This document shows, one piece after another, positions 9,494-18,381 of a stretch of DNA of 64,000 bases. The notes beneath the pieces were generated by a model. The model made no database searches. It was not told the DNA's origin and saw only the letters and a program-made list of their open reading frames with translations. The position numbers were made by a program, and so were the translations under genes. Source of the DNA: Arenibacter catalasegens (GTDB lineage Bacteria > Bacteroidota > Bacteroidia > Flavobacteriales > Flavobacteriaceae); NCBI RefSeq assembly GCF_002909235.1, contig NZ_PHQQ01000017.1, forward strand, positions 1 through 64,000, read 5' to 3'. Every line of letters begins with the position of its first letter. Position 1 is the first letter of the stretch.

Positions 9494-10061
9494 TATATAC
9501 TTTTCTGTATTAATTCATTATGCCTTCTAATTTCGTTTAAGACTAGAAAATATCGTTTAAATACCTTAATAGAAGATTTTATCATCACCAAACCCATATA
9601 ATTTCTATATACTTTTTACATTTCTTAACAATAATCAAAAACTAAAAAACGAACACTTTAAGGCATGTAAAATTAGCCATTAGAGCTTCTTGTATATTAA
9701 TCTCTTCCACAGAGGAAACAACATAGCCAAATGAAGAGATAACAATAATATACGAAAAAAGCACATGACTATTCAAATCAGTTAATGGAAATTAATATTG
9801 ACAATAATTCCACCTACAATTATTTCGGAAATTTCGAAAGCTGAATTATAAAGCATAAAATGTACCACTCTGCACCTAAAATAAATGATTGTTATTGTGA
9901 ATCATTAAAATTTAATTCCACCAACCCTTGAAGTTTAAGAAATAAAAACTCCTTTTTCTTTTTCCGCTGGTGTTTTAAGTGTGCCTACAAAAAGACTTTC
10001 CCAGATGTAAGAAAATACCCTTTAAAAACATGAGTTTATGGTGAAAAATCAAAATTTATCT
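9494..10061. other. AT-rich intergenic region, no gene seen
   Basis: This stretch lies between the divergent aminotransferase and lyase genes. It is AT-rich with stops in all frames and I find no RNA gene or repeat that I can defend. The conserved lyase upstream block begins after it. Confidence 0.5.
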
Positions 10062-10250
10062 TAAAGAAAAGTGTATTTCATCGAAAAATATACTTTCTAA
10101 AGTCCAAACTACTCGAACCCAACGTAAAACCACCAATGCAACCAAAGTGTGTAGTTCATCGAAAATAGCAGGTATTTTGCCGATGATGTTGTAAAAATAA
10201 ATAATATTGTAGAACCCAAATGTATATCCGTTAAATTAATGTCTTTACTT
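10062..10250 (+). promoter_or_regulatory. Upstream block conserved between the two lyase genes (copy A)
   Basis: This block aligns to 13018-13206 ahead of the second lyase gene. Shared elements are TCATCGA (10078-10084), a second TCATCGA (10156-10162), the inverted form CCGATGA (10180-10186) and the run AAATTAA-TGTCTT close to the start. TCATCGAAAATA at 10156-10167 with TATTTTGCCGATGA at 10173-10186 makes an imperfect palindrome that could be an operator. The function is inferred only from conservation. Confidence 0.5.
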
Positions 10251-11909
10251 ATGAAATTTCACCCCTCGAATCTCTTTCAAGTGACCCTAGTTTGTTTTGT
10301 CCTTTTTTTAAGTTTTTCCTGCAACAAGGATTCTGATCTTTTAGCGGAATATGTAGTGGAAAAACCGCAATCCTTTTTGGTTAATGACGTGGTAGTCACT
10401 TTGGCAAACAATCCAATTGTAATAGCCCCGTTAAGCAACGATACTTTTAAAGAACCGGATAAGGTAGCTATCACAGAAGTAACACCACCTAAAATGGGTA
10501 CGGCTGTGGTAAATGAAGATAATACAATAACGTATACTCCAGATACTGACCAAACCGGAACCGATGAGTTCGACTATTCCACTGCGGTCACCAATCCAGA
10601 TAACAGTGTATCAGAAGAAACCGGATCGGTAACCGTGACCGTGACCAATAAGACACCTACAGAACCTACTTCACCTTCAGATATGGGGGCCTTAAAAGCG
10701 TTTCCGGGTGCTGAGGGATTTGGGAAAAATACCACCGGAGGTAGAGGCGGCATTGTAGTAGAGGTTACCAATTTAAATGATAGCGGTTCAGGTAGTTTAC
10801 GAAGCGCTTTGAGTTTGAAAGGCAAAAGAACTATAGTGTTTAAGGTTGCAGGAAATATTAATCTTAATTCATATTTATCTATTGGTCCCGACAATGGCGA
10901 TTTAACTATTGCTGGTCAAACTGCACCTGGAGGCGGAATAACAATAGCTAATCACGGGATTAGGATACAAGGATCTAATACTATTGTACGATATGTGCGA
11001 TTTAGACCGGGAAACTCTGCTGATACAGGAGAAGATGCGGTTACTATTGTAGCTTATAGCGGAAGAACTACAAAAAATGTTATTTTAGATCATTGCAGTA
11101 TATCTTGGGGAAAAGATGAAAATTTTAATATTGGAGCAATAGGCGGAGCCGGGGTTAACAATGTAACTCTACAAAATAGTATTGTAGCTGAGAATATAGA
11201 TACCGGCTATGGTGTTTTACTTTGGAGTAAGGCCACTAACATTAGTTTTCATCAAAACCTATTGGCCCACAACAAGGCAAGAAATATACGCTCCTCAACT
11301 TGTACTAGTGATTTCGAATTTATCAATAATGTAGTATATAGTTTCGGCTCAGGTATGCAGCCAACTTTTGAAAATAAATTTGATATTGTGGGGAATGTAT
11401 TTATTTCGAACCCCAATGTCTCTAAACCTTCAACACTTGTGAAAATTGAGGCTTCAACAAATAATTGCCCTGATGGAATACTTTCTAAAACACAAGCTTA
11501 TTTAAGTGACAATACCTATGACGGTAGTAATATCTCAGTTGAATCGGAGCTGAAATCCTATCTGGAAAATTCAAAGATTTTTAATTCCGGTATATCTGCG
11601 ATTCCGAATGCGCAAGTAAAATCCACCGTTTTATCAAAAGTCGGTACAAGCCTTTACAGAGATTCTTTAGATGAGAGGATCATAGACGATGTCAATAACA
11701 GAACCGGCAAGATCCCTGGTTCAGCCGGAGGTTACCCGGATCTACCGAAAGGCACAGCTTATTCAGATAGTGACAAAGATGGGATGAGCAATGAATGGGA
11801 AACTGTAAATGGCTTAAATCCAAATGATGCCGGTGACAGTAATAAGGACCGGGATAGTGATGGCTATACCAATTTGGAAGAATATCTACATTATTTGACC
11901 AAAAGTTAA
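10251..11909 (+). CDS. Pectate-lyase-like (PL1-type) surface lipoprotein, copy A
   Basis: 552 residues from the ATG at 10251, chosen because it matches the start of copy B; an in-frame ATG at 10239 would add four residues. The signal peptide ends in the lipobox FLSFSC, followed by NKDSD, consistent with a surface-exposed Bacteroidota lipoprotein. One cadherin/Big-like domain follows (about 40-130, ending EETGSVTVTV). A right-handed beta-helix lyase domain starts at LKAFPGAEGFGKNTTGG and includes TIAGQTAPGGGITIA and VRYVRFRPG. The C-terminus has acidic Ca-binding repeats (DSDKDGMSNEWE, DRDSDGYTNLEEYL). The likely substrate is a uronic-acid polysaccharide, exact identity unknown. It ends in a near-perfect palindromic terminator. 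Confidence 0.8.
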   Translation: MKFHPSNLFQVTLVCFVLFLSFSCNKDSDLLAEYVVEKPQSFLVNDVVVTLANNPIVIAPLSNDTFKEPDKVAITEVTPPKMGTAVVNEDNTITYTPDTDQTGTDEFDYSTAVTNPDNSVSEETGSVTVTVTNKTPTEPTSPSDMGALKAFPGAEGFGKNTTGGRGGIVVEVTNLNDSGSGSLRSALSLKGKRTIVFKVAGNINLNSYLSIGPDNGDLTIAGQTAPGGGITIANHGIRIQGSNTIVRYVRFRPGNSADTGEDAVTIVAYSGRTTKNVILDHCSISWGKDENFNIGAIGGAGVNNVTLQNSIVAENIDTGYGVLLWSKATNISFHQNLLAHNKARNIRSSTCTSDFEFINNVVYSFGSGMQPTFENKFDIVGNVFISNPNVSKPSTLVKIEASTNNCPDGILSKTQAYLSDNTYDGSNISVESELKSYLENSKIFNSGISAIPNAQVKSTVLSKVGTSLYRDSLDERIIDDVNNRTGKIPGSAGGYPDLPKGTAYSDSDKDGMSNEWETVNGLNPNDAGDSNKDRDSDGYTNLEEYLHYLTKS

Positions 11910-11925
11910 AATAGTTAACTTAAAC

Positions 11926-11975
11926 AAATCGAAAAGAAAAAGGGACCTGTACAGGTCCCTTTTTCTTTTCGATTT
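11926..11975 (+). terminator. 50-bp perfect palindrome, lyase A terminator
   Basis: Two 25-bp arms (11926-11950 and 11951-11975) are exact reverse complements with no spacer. The stem centre is GGGACCTGTACAGGTCCC, followed on the right by a T-rich run CCCTTTTTCTTTTCG. It starts 17 bp after the lyase stop. The A-rich left and T-rich right sides make it usable from both directions. Confidence 0.8.
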
Positions 11976-13017
11976 CCCTTAAGGGGAAACACGACATATC
12001 AACAGGTAATCCTACTCGTCCCATTAAAAATACTAGAATTATTTCTCTATAATTTGAATAAAAAGCATAGACTATTTATAGGTGTGGGAATAGAAATTAG
12101 CGATTTTATCAAAAAATAAACCTTCTGATTAGACCCAAATTTTCGCCTGAAAATTTCATTATTTATTAAAAAACATCGCGGATATATAATCAACCTGTCA
12201 TTATGTAGTGCTATATAAAATACTTTTAAATATGAGAACTTCTTTCAACAAAATTCACAGCGCAGAATGTGAATAGGCAGTAACAAATAATTATTAAAAA
12301 TACACCTATAGCACTAGGCCTGATGCTCAAATCAATACTAAAACTTATTTGGCTATTGATATTTCAATATAGCATGCCTCAAGATATTAAGGAAAACTGG
12401 CAATCAACACCTAATAGCCCCTCCAAACATATTTACAAGAAATTAAATAATTTCTTAGCACAAAGTCATTCCACTCACTACCTCTCCACAACTTTCTTAT
12501 CAAACAAATTATTAAAAAGAAGGCACTTGCAACTCGGAACATTCAAGAAGGTAAAATAGGGCTCTAGTTTGTTCATTCGTTGGTAATATGATTTAAGTTA
12601 TAACTCAAAGGTTTTAAATGGAGATAAACTTAAAATTTTAATTATTCTTTTTTGACAAAAGGTGAAAATGATTGATTTTAAGGTTTCCCGATTATAACTC
12701 CATACGGATTGTTACATTCAAATCTCCGTAAAGTCTTATCCATATTTTAAACACTTCGGTAATTGCCATTGGTTTTCATTTTCAAACGAGATGAATGAAG
12801 TTACAGGTAAATAAAAATTCCTAGGTTACAGGAACATTTGTCCTCTAAGCAAATTTACCTTTATTAAGTTACAACTAAAATGGAGAACAAATCATCCAAT
12901 ATCAAAGTCTTCGTAAAGCAAATCTGTGCCGAAAAATTAAGTTTACCTACCAAAAACTCTATTCAATAGATGTTAAAAAATACGCTCTATAACAGGAAAA
13001 GTTTTAATCATATCATA
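11976..13017. other. Long AT-rich gap between the lyase copies, no convincing gene
   Basis: More than 1 kb without a supportable gene. One 78-codon open frame (12323-12559) has no family features and no conserved counterpart. The first 60 bp still resemble the DNA downstream of copy B (GGTAATCCTACTC with similar flanks at about 12006 and 16751), so the duplicated unit extends past the terminator. Confidence 0.5.
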
Positions 13018-13206
13018 AAGAAAGGGGTATTTCATCGAATAAGGGATTTTTAAACATCCAAACCTAAAAAGCATACGTAAAACTAACAATGCACATACGA
13101 ATAGGCAGTTTGTCGAAAATATTTGTCATATGCCGATGATATTGTGAAAATTAAAAATAATTTTAAACCCCAAATGTTTATCATTTAAATTAACGTCTTA
13201 GAACTT
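13018..13206 (+). promoter_or_regulatory. Upstream block conserved between the two lyase genes (copy B)
   Basis: This is the counterpart of 10062-10250. TCATCGA occurs at 13032-13038, a TTGTCGAAAAT variant at 13110-13120 and CCGATGA at 13133-13139. The spacing between the last two elements is 23 bp here and 24 bp in copy A. The sequence around them has diverged, so retention of these blocks suggests selection. Confidence 0.5.
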
Positions 13207-15252
13207 ATGAAAATCACCCCCCCGAATCTATTACAAGTGACCCTGTCATGCCTTGTCCTTTTTTTAAATTTCTCCTGCAACAAGGATTCCGACCTATTGG
13301 CGGAATATGTTGTGGAAGATAATCCAATTGGCACTGAACCTAAAGAAGTAATTATTGATTTAGCAAATGCAGTATTTACTACCGACGAAGATCAACCTGT
13401 TTCCTTTAACATGCTTTATAACACAACTAGCAAGAGAAAAGGACGTAGAAGATATAAAGGTAGTTCAAAACCAAAATATGGTAATATTACCATTGAAAAA
13501 GACAGTATAGCTGTTTACACTCCTTCTAGCGATTATAATGGCAAGGATAATATTGAAATTACCTTGGAAGAGACAAATGAGGATGAAACAACATCGGAAG
13601 TAGTGGTAACAGTTGATGTTACCGTGGAGCCCGTAACAGATGTTGTGGAGGATATAATAGAAGTTCCTACAGAGGCCGAGCCGGAAGCACCTATAGTAAT
13701 TGAACCCCTTAAAAACGATACTTTTAATAAGGAAAGTGAGGTAATAATAACCGAGGTCAGTGAGCCATCCAATGGTACCGCAGTTATCAATGAGGATAAT
13801 ACTATTACCTATACCCCAAATACAAATAATCCTGAAGAGGTTATCACAGAAGAAGTTACTTCTGAAACCGAAGAGGTGGTTACTGAAGAAATTCCTGCGG
13901 AAAAGGATACCTTTACCTATACTACTTCTGTCACCAATCCGGACGATACGGTGACCGAAGAAACTGGATCGGTAACCGTGACGGTAGCCGATAAGACACC
14001 TACAGAACCTACTTCACCTACAGACATGGGAGCCTTAAAAGCTTTTCCGGGTGCCGAGGGATTTGGAAAAAATACCACCGGAGGTAGAGGCGGCATTGTG
14101 GTAGAGGTTACCAATTTAAACGATAGCGGTTCAGGTAGTTTACGAAGCGCTTTGAGTTTGAAGGGAAAAAGAACTATAGTGTTCAAGGTTGCAGGAAATA
14201 TTAATCTTAATTCATATTTATCTATTGGTCCCGACAATGGCGATTTAACTATTGCTGGTCAAACTGCACCTGGAGGCGGAATAACAATAGCTAATCACGG
14301 GATTAGGATACAAGGATCTAATACTATTGTACGATATGTGCGATTTAGACCGGGAAACTCTGCTGATACAGGAGAAGATGCGGTTACTATTGTAGCTTAT
14401 AGCGGAAGAACTACAAAAAATGTTATTTTAGATCATTGCAGTATATCTTGGGGAAAAGATGAAAATTTTAATATTGGAGCAATAGGCGGAGCCGGGGTTA
14501 ACAATGTAACTCTACAAAATAGTATTGTAGCTGAGAATATAGATACCGGCTATGGTGTTTTACTTTGGAGTAAGGCCACTAACATTAGTTTTCATCAAAA
14601 CCTATTGGCCCACAACAAGGCAAGAAATATACGCTCCTCAACTTGTACTAGTGATTTCGAATTTATCAATAATGTAGTATATAGTTTCGGCTCAGGTATG
14701 CAGCCAACTTTTGAAAATAAATTTGATATTGTGGGGAATGTATTTATTTCGAACCCCAATGTCTCTAAACCTTCAACACTTGTGAAAATTGAGGCTTCAA
14801 CAAATAATTGCCCTGATGGAATACTTTCTAAAACACAAGCTTATTTAAGTGACAATACCTATGACGGTAGTAATATCTCAGTTGAATCGGAGCTGAAATC
14901 CTATCTGGAAAATTCAAAGATTTTTAATTCCGGTATATCTGCGATTCCGAATGCGCAAGTAAAATCCACCGTTTTATCAAAAGTCGGTACAAGCCTTTAC
15001 AGAGATTCTTTAGATGAGAGGATCATAGACGATGTCAATAACAGAACCGGCAAGATCCCTGGTTCAGCCGGAGGTTACCCGGATCTACCGAAAGGCACAG
15101 CTTATTCAGATAGTGACAAAGATGGGATGAGCAATGAATGGGAAACTGTAAATGCCTTAAATCCAAATGATGCCGGTGACAGTAATAAGGACCGGGATAG
15201 TGATGGCTATACCAATTTGGAAGAATATCTACATTATTTGACCAAAAGTTAA
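13207..15252 (+). CDS. Pectate-lyase-like (PL1-type) surface lipoprotein, copy B
   Basis: 681 residues. Signal peptide and lipobox (FLNFSC, then NKDSDLLAEYVVE) match copy A. Unlike copy A it has two Ig/cadherin-like domains before the lyase: one at about 45-145 containing a basic patch (TSKRKGRRRYKGSSKPKYG) and one at about 155-270 with acidic EVTSETEEVVTEEIPAE insertions. The lyase and Ca-binding tail are the same as in copy A except for one substitution (Gly to Ala in VNALNPND). From 14185 to 15154 the DNA is identical to 10842-11811. It may bind a different ligand or sit further from the membrane while keeping the same catalytic domain. Confidence 0.8.
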   Translation: MKITPPNLLQVTLSCLVLFLNFSCNKDSDLLAEYVVEDNPIGTEPKEVIIDLANAVFTTDEDQPVSFNMLYNTTSKRKGRRRYKGSSKPKYGNITIEKDSIAVYTPSSDYNGKDNIEITLEETNEDETTSEVVVTVDVTVEPVTDVVEDIIEVPTEAEPEAPIVIEPLKNDTFNKESEVIITEVSEPSNGTAVINEDNTITYTPNTNNPEEVITEEVTSETEEVVTEEIPAEKDTFTYTTSVTNPDDTVTEETGSVTVTVADKTPTEPTSPTDMGALKAFPGAEGFGKNTTGGRGGIVVEVTNLNDSGSGSLRSALSLKGKRTIVFKVAGNINLNSYLSIGPDNGDLTIAGQTAPGGGITIANHGIRIQGSNTIVRYVRFRPGNSADTGEDAVTIVAYSGRTTKNVILDHCSISWGKDENFNIGAIGGAGVNNVTLQNSIVAENIDTGYGVLLWSKATNISFHQNLLAHNKARNIRSSTCTSDFEFINNVVYSFGSGMQPTFENKFDIVGNVFISNPNVSKPSTLVKIEASTNNCPDGILSKTQAYLSDNTYDGSNISVESELKSYLENSKIFNSGISAIPNAQVKSTVLSKVGTSLYRDSLDERIIDDVNNRTGKIPGSAGGYPDLPKGTAYSDSDKDGMSNEWETVNALNPNDAGDSNKDRDSDGYTNLEEYLHYLTKS

Positions 15253-15270
15253 AATAGTCAACTTAAACAA

Positions 15271-15288
15271 ATGGAATAAAAAAAGGGG
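15271..15288 (+). terminator. Left arm of the lyase B terminator, split by the IS
   Basis: ATGGAATAAAAAAAGGGG is the exact reverse complement of CCCCTTTTTTTATTCCAT at 16703-16720. Removing the IS and one copy of its target duplication restores an 18-bp-arm hairpin whose 10-base loop is CCTGTCCAAG. The two arms are now about 1.4 kb apart. Confidence 0.85.
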
Positions 15289-15298
15289 CCTGTCCAAG
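15289..15298 (+). repeat. Target-site duplication, left copy
   Basis: CCTGTCCAAG, identical to 16693-16702. A 10-bp duplication is within the range for IS4-family elements. Confidence 0.9.
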
Positions 15299-15303
15299 CA
15301 GTC

Positions 15304-15333
15304 ATGGTCGGAAGAAATTCCGACCATTTTTTT
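15304..15333 (+). terminator. IS-borne inward-blocking terminator, left end
   Basis: ATGGTCGGAA, loop GAAA, TTCCGACCAT, then seven T. Read rightward it would stop transcripts coming from the lyase gene before they enter the transposase region. Confidence 0.7.
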
Positions 15334-16549
15334 ATGTTTCAAAATGATCTAATTTCCCTTCACATTTTACCACAATCATAGCAATGGCCAAATTTCTGAG
15401 TTCCATTTTAAATCTTCTCTTGGCTGTTTTGTATCCTATCCTATTGGCCTTTTTGTATATTAGGACCAACATGGCCACAATCAAGGTCATATATAACATC
15501 ACTTCTATTCCGTTTTTGTTCAACGACACAAGGTGGCTCACATTAAGTTCTTGTTTGATAAAACGAAAGAATACCTCAATATCCCATCTTCTTCTATAGG
15601 CCTGGGCAACTTCTTTGGCGGATAGATCAAAATCATTGGTAATAAACCAAAAATCCTTAGAACCTTCTGCCTTGGTTTTTGCGACAATCAGACGAAAAGG
15701 AGTCTCCACCAATTCTTCTCGATGGTGGATATTGCCTTTTTTGTTATCAATAGCTCTTCCTGTGTAAAGATGGACTTTACTGTCCTTAACAAGAATCAAC
15801 TCTCCCAAATCCAAGTCTTGATCTTGATCAAGCAATGATTGTAGTTCTATATGTTTTCGATTTTCTTTTGCTCTAACAATAAAAGTGACAGAATCATTAG
15901 TGAATGATTTCATTGTTTTTGTAGATTGGAGACCTCTATCAATAACGTAAATGTTTTGATGGTGCGTTTCTTGCTTTACATGGTTTAGTATAGCCTGCGG
16001 CAAGGCTATATCTTCACTAGAATACTTTGCTTTATTGAACACATTGGAGTGGCAGGGCAATAAGCCGTCAAAAGCAATACTATTCTTGACCGACTTTTTT
16101 CCACTTTTATTGTCAAGTCCTTCCAACAGTTTACCCGATGCCTCACTGACCATAGAACTATCAACATGGATCAAGTGATATTTTTCGCCATCCTTGTTGG
16201 AATAGGCATCGTAAAACTGATGGTAGACACATTGATAGATCTGACGGAAGTAATCCGAGTCAATTTTAGATAATCTTTCTGAAATGGAGCTTCGTCTTAT
16301 ACTTTCTGATTTATCCAGATCAAAAAGAGTTTTGAAGATCACATCATTAAATGTATCCTCTAGGGTACGCTGGCTAAGTTTTTCATTTTCTAAAATACCA
16401 TATAGCAAAAGATAGAACATCTTTTTTCCATGAAGGACCTTGGCATAATAATCTATTTTAGTGGTTACCGAAAGTTTGGATAAAAGAGCTTCTGGAATTA
16501 CCCCCAACAATTGATTTACTGAAATCTTGTGACCTTTAAATACTGACAT
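15332..16549 (-). CDS. IS4-family DDE transposase
   Basis: 405 residues, intact. The DDE catalytic elements are visible: first Asp in LIHVDSSMVSEASGK, second Asp in IYVIDRGLQSTK, and the Glu within YRRRWDIEVFFRFIKQEL, which is the Y-(2)R-(3)E-(6)K signature of the IS4 family. The N-terminal 100 residues form the usual DNA-binding/DUF4372-like part (SVNQLLGVIPEALLSKLS). It moves the element by cut-and-paste. The reading frame fills nearly all of the element. Confidence 0.93.
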   Translation of the reverse strand: MSVFKGHKISVNQLLGVIPEALLSKLSVTTKIDYYAKVLHGKKMFYLLLYGILENEKLSQRTLEDTFNDVIFKTLFDLDKSESIRRSSISERLSKIDSDYFRQIYQCVYHQFYDAYSNKDGEKYHLIHVDSSMVSEASGKLLEGLDNKSGKKSVKNSIAFDGLLPCHSNVFNKAKYSSEDIALPQAILNHVKQETHHQNIYVIDRGLQSTKTMKSFTNDSVTFIVRAKENRKHIELQSLLDQDQDLDLGELILVKDSKVHLYTGRAIDNKKGNIHHREELVETPFRLIVAKTKAEGSKDFWFITNDFDLSAKEVAQAYRRRWDIEVFFRFIKQELNVSHLVSLNKNGIEVMLYMTLIVAMLVLIYKKANRIGYKTAKRRFKMELRNLAIAMIVVKCEGKLDHFET

Positions 16550-16655
16550 AATAGGCTGATTATCAGATATTAAGATACGAAATTTACATCATAAAAACAA
16601 GTTAAATGCCTGAAAATCAATCAGTTGGCCAAAAATTATGGGGATGTAAAAAACA

Positions 16656-16684
16656 AAAAAAGTCGGAAGAAAAAATCTTCCGAC
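16656..16684 (-). terminator. IS-borne inward-blocking terminator, right end
   Basis: On the minus strand: GTCGGAAGA, A/T loop, TCTTCCGAC, followed by seven T. Read leftward it would stop transcription entering the element from its right flank. Confidence 0.6.
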
Positions 16685-16692
16685 CATGACTG

Positions 16693-16702
16693 CCTGTCCA
16701 AG
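16693..16702 (+). repeat. Target-site duplication, right copy
   Basis: CCTGTCCAAG, identical to 15289-15298. Confidence 0.9.
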
Positions 16703-16720
16703 CCCCTTTTTTTATTCCAT
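16703..16720 (+). terminator. Right arm of the lyase B terminator, split by the IS
   Basis: CCCCTTTTTTTATTCCAT, complementary to 15271-15288. On its own it can no longer form the original hairpin. Confidence 0.85.
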
Positions 16721-17492
16721 TTACCTTATCAAGGAAACAACACATGCCTTAAGGTAATCCTACTCCTCCCATAAATTAAGCCAGCCATTTAAGAAATCAA
16801 GGTTTAGATTTTCATTTCGTAAAAAAAATAAATAATATAAAGAGCTCTTTATCCAATATTCTTAATTTTCATAAATCCGTTAAAATTTTTAATGAAACAA
16901 AATTATATTCTATCAACTATTAATCTAGGCTTGGGGATTGGTTAACTACAATATGTTTTCAAATTAAATAACTTTAAATGGAAACAAAGATGCTCTTTCT
17001 CTATAAGAAATGCGCAATTACTAGATTCATTACCTTTACTTTTAAAGTATTACTTGCCTTCAAGAATAAATTAATAACATCAAAAGTTAAAATATTATAA
17101 AAAAAATTATTCGGATCTTCAATTCATAATTTTCAATAAGATCTTTATCATATTTTTTATGGTCTTTTTTATCGATTATAACCAATACAGCGGCTTTACA
17201 ATAATTACATTTCTCTTTATTACACTTAAATTATGGGTTTTAAAATTCACACTAGCTTGTGGTAATAAATATTTAGTTTATAACTTTAGGAAATACCAGC
17301 TCTATTATTATAATAAAACCTTTTTGAAAATTATCAATTACCCATTTCAAGTAAGGAAACGAAAAAAATATTAAATTAAATCAATTAAAATAATCTAATT
17401 TATTTTTCAATATTTAATATTAAAATGCCAATTTATCGAATACAAATTATCTTACCTCTTAACGAACTTATCCGACTTACATCGTAAATTCA
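16721..17492. other. AT-rich gap, no convincing gene
   Basis: About 770 bp, very AT-rich. A 71-codon open frame at 17159-17374 has no family features and biased AT codons, so I do not call it. The first part keeps weak similarity to the sequence downstream of lyase A. Confidence 0.5.
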
Positions 17493-17523
17493 TTGTATAA
17501 AATTTAATTATAATTATATTTTG
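17493..17523 (+). promoter_or_regulatory. Candidate promoter of the sulfate-activation operon
   Basis: TTG at 17493-17495, 19-bp spacer, then TATATTTTG at 17515-17523, close to the flavobacterial TTG-N17-23-TAnnTTTG pattern. It lies 36 bp before the cysQ ATG. Confidence 0.5.
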
Positions 17524-17559
17524 TAATGTAAACCAACCAATTAAGTAATTCAACTTTAT

Positions 17560-18381
17560 ATGCCTGATGAAAATAGTGCTTTGAAAAATTATTTAGAGCT
17601 CGCCATTGAGGCTGCCATAACGGCAGGAATAGCTATCATGAAGGTTTACAATAAACCAAGCTATAATCAGAAATTAAAAGATGATAATTCCCCTTTAACT
17701 GAGGCAGATACAGCTGCCAATATAATCATAAATAAAATTTTAAATACTTCCAATATTCCAATAATTAGTGAAGAAAATAAGAATGCGGACTATGACGTAA
17801 GAAAGAATTGGAAAAAATGTTGGATAGTGGACCCGTTGGATGGAACAAAAGAATTTGTCAATAAAAATGGCGAATTCACCGTTAATATAGCGATGTGTGA
17901 AATGGGAAGACCAATACTCGGAGTAATTTATGCCCCTAATAGCAAAGAACTATTTTATGCCGATGTAAAAAGTAGAAATGCTTATAAAATACTGTTAAAG
18001 GAAGAACAGATGTTAAAGGGTGAACTTTATGATGTTCAATATAAAATTTCACCTAATCCTACTCCAACAAGTACCATTAGGGTAGTAGGAAGCCGATCAC
18101 ACATGAATTCGGAAACTTTGGATTTTATAAATGGTTTAAAGAAAAAGTTTGATCAAGTAGAAATTGTTTCCATGGGGAGTTCCCTTAAACTATGTATAGT
18201 AGCAGAAGGCAAAGCAGATATTTACCCTCGTTTTGCCCCTACTATGGAATGGGACACGGCTGCAGGTCATGCGATTTGCAATGCGGTAGGATTAAAAGTA
18301 TTATCAAAAAACTCCCAATATGAATTAATGTATAACAAGGAAAATTTATTGAACAATCATTTTATACTTCAAAGTTCATAA
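17560..18381 (+). CDS. cysQ: 3'(2'),5'-bisphosphate nucleotidase CysQ
   Basis: 273 residues, inositol-monophosphatase fold. The metal-binding motifs are present: SPLTEADTAANIII (about 44-57), EEN at about 71, the core WIVDPLDGTKEFVNKNGEF (about 88-106), and the C-terminal EWDTAAGHAIC. The enzyme hydrolyses 3'-phosphoadenosine 5'-phosphate (PAP), the by-product that inhibits sulfotransferases after PAPS has donated sulfate. It heads an operon for PAPS synthesis and use, and its stop overlaps the next ATG by one base. In this setting its likely job is to clear PAP made by the sulfotransferase downstream. Confidence 0.92.
   Translation: MPDENSALKNYLELAIEAAITAGIAIMKVYNKPSYNQKLKDDNSPLTEADTAANIIINKILNTSNIPIISEENKNADYDVRKNWKKCWIVDPLDGTKEFVNKNGEFTVNIAMCEMGRPILGVIYAPNSKELFYADVKSRNAYKILLKEEQMLKGELYDVQYKISPNPTPTSTIRVVGSRSHMNSETLDFINGLKKKFDQVEIVSMGSSLKLCIVAEGKADIYPRFAPTMEWDTAAGHAICNAVGLKVLSKNSQYELMYNKENLLNNHFILQSS

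Larger units (their letters stand above)
15299..16692 (-). mobile_element. IS4-family insertion sequence, complete (1394 bp)
   Basis: The ends are perfect inverted repeats: CAGTCATGGTCGGAAG at 15299-15314 and its reverse complement at 16677-16692. It carries one transposase gene on the minus strand and is flanked by 10-bp direct repeats. Each end holds a hairpin followed by a T run as read from outside into the element. Intact ends, an intact reading frame and perfect target repeats point to a recent insertion. Confidence 0.92.

Noticed and set aside
12323-12559. Open frame of 78 codons between the lyase genes
   Set aside because: Hydrophobic start but no lipobox, no conserved motif, and no counterpart behind copy B.
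17159-17374. Open frame of 71 codons before cysQ
   Set aside because: Extremely AT-rich, composition like the surrounding non-coding DNA, no family features.
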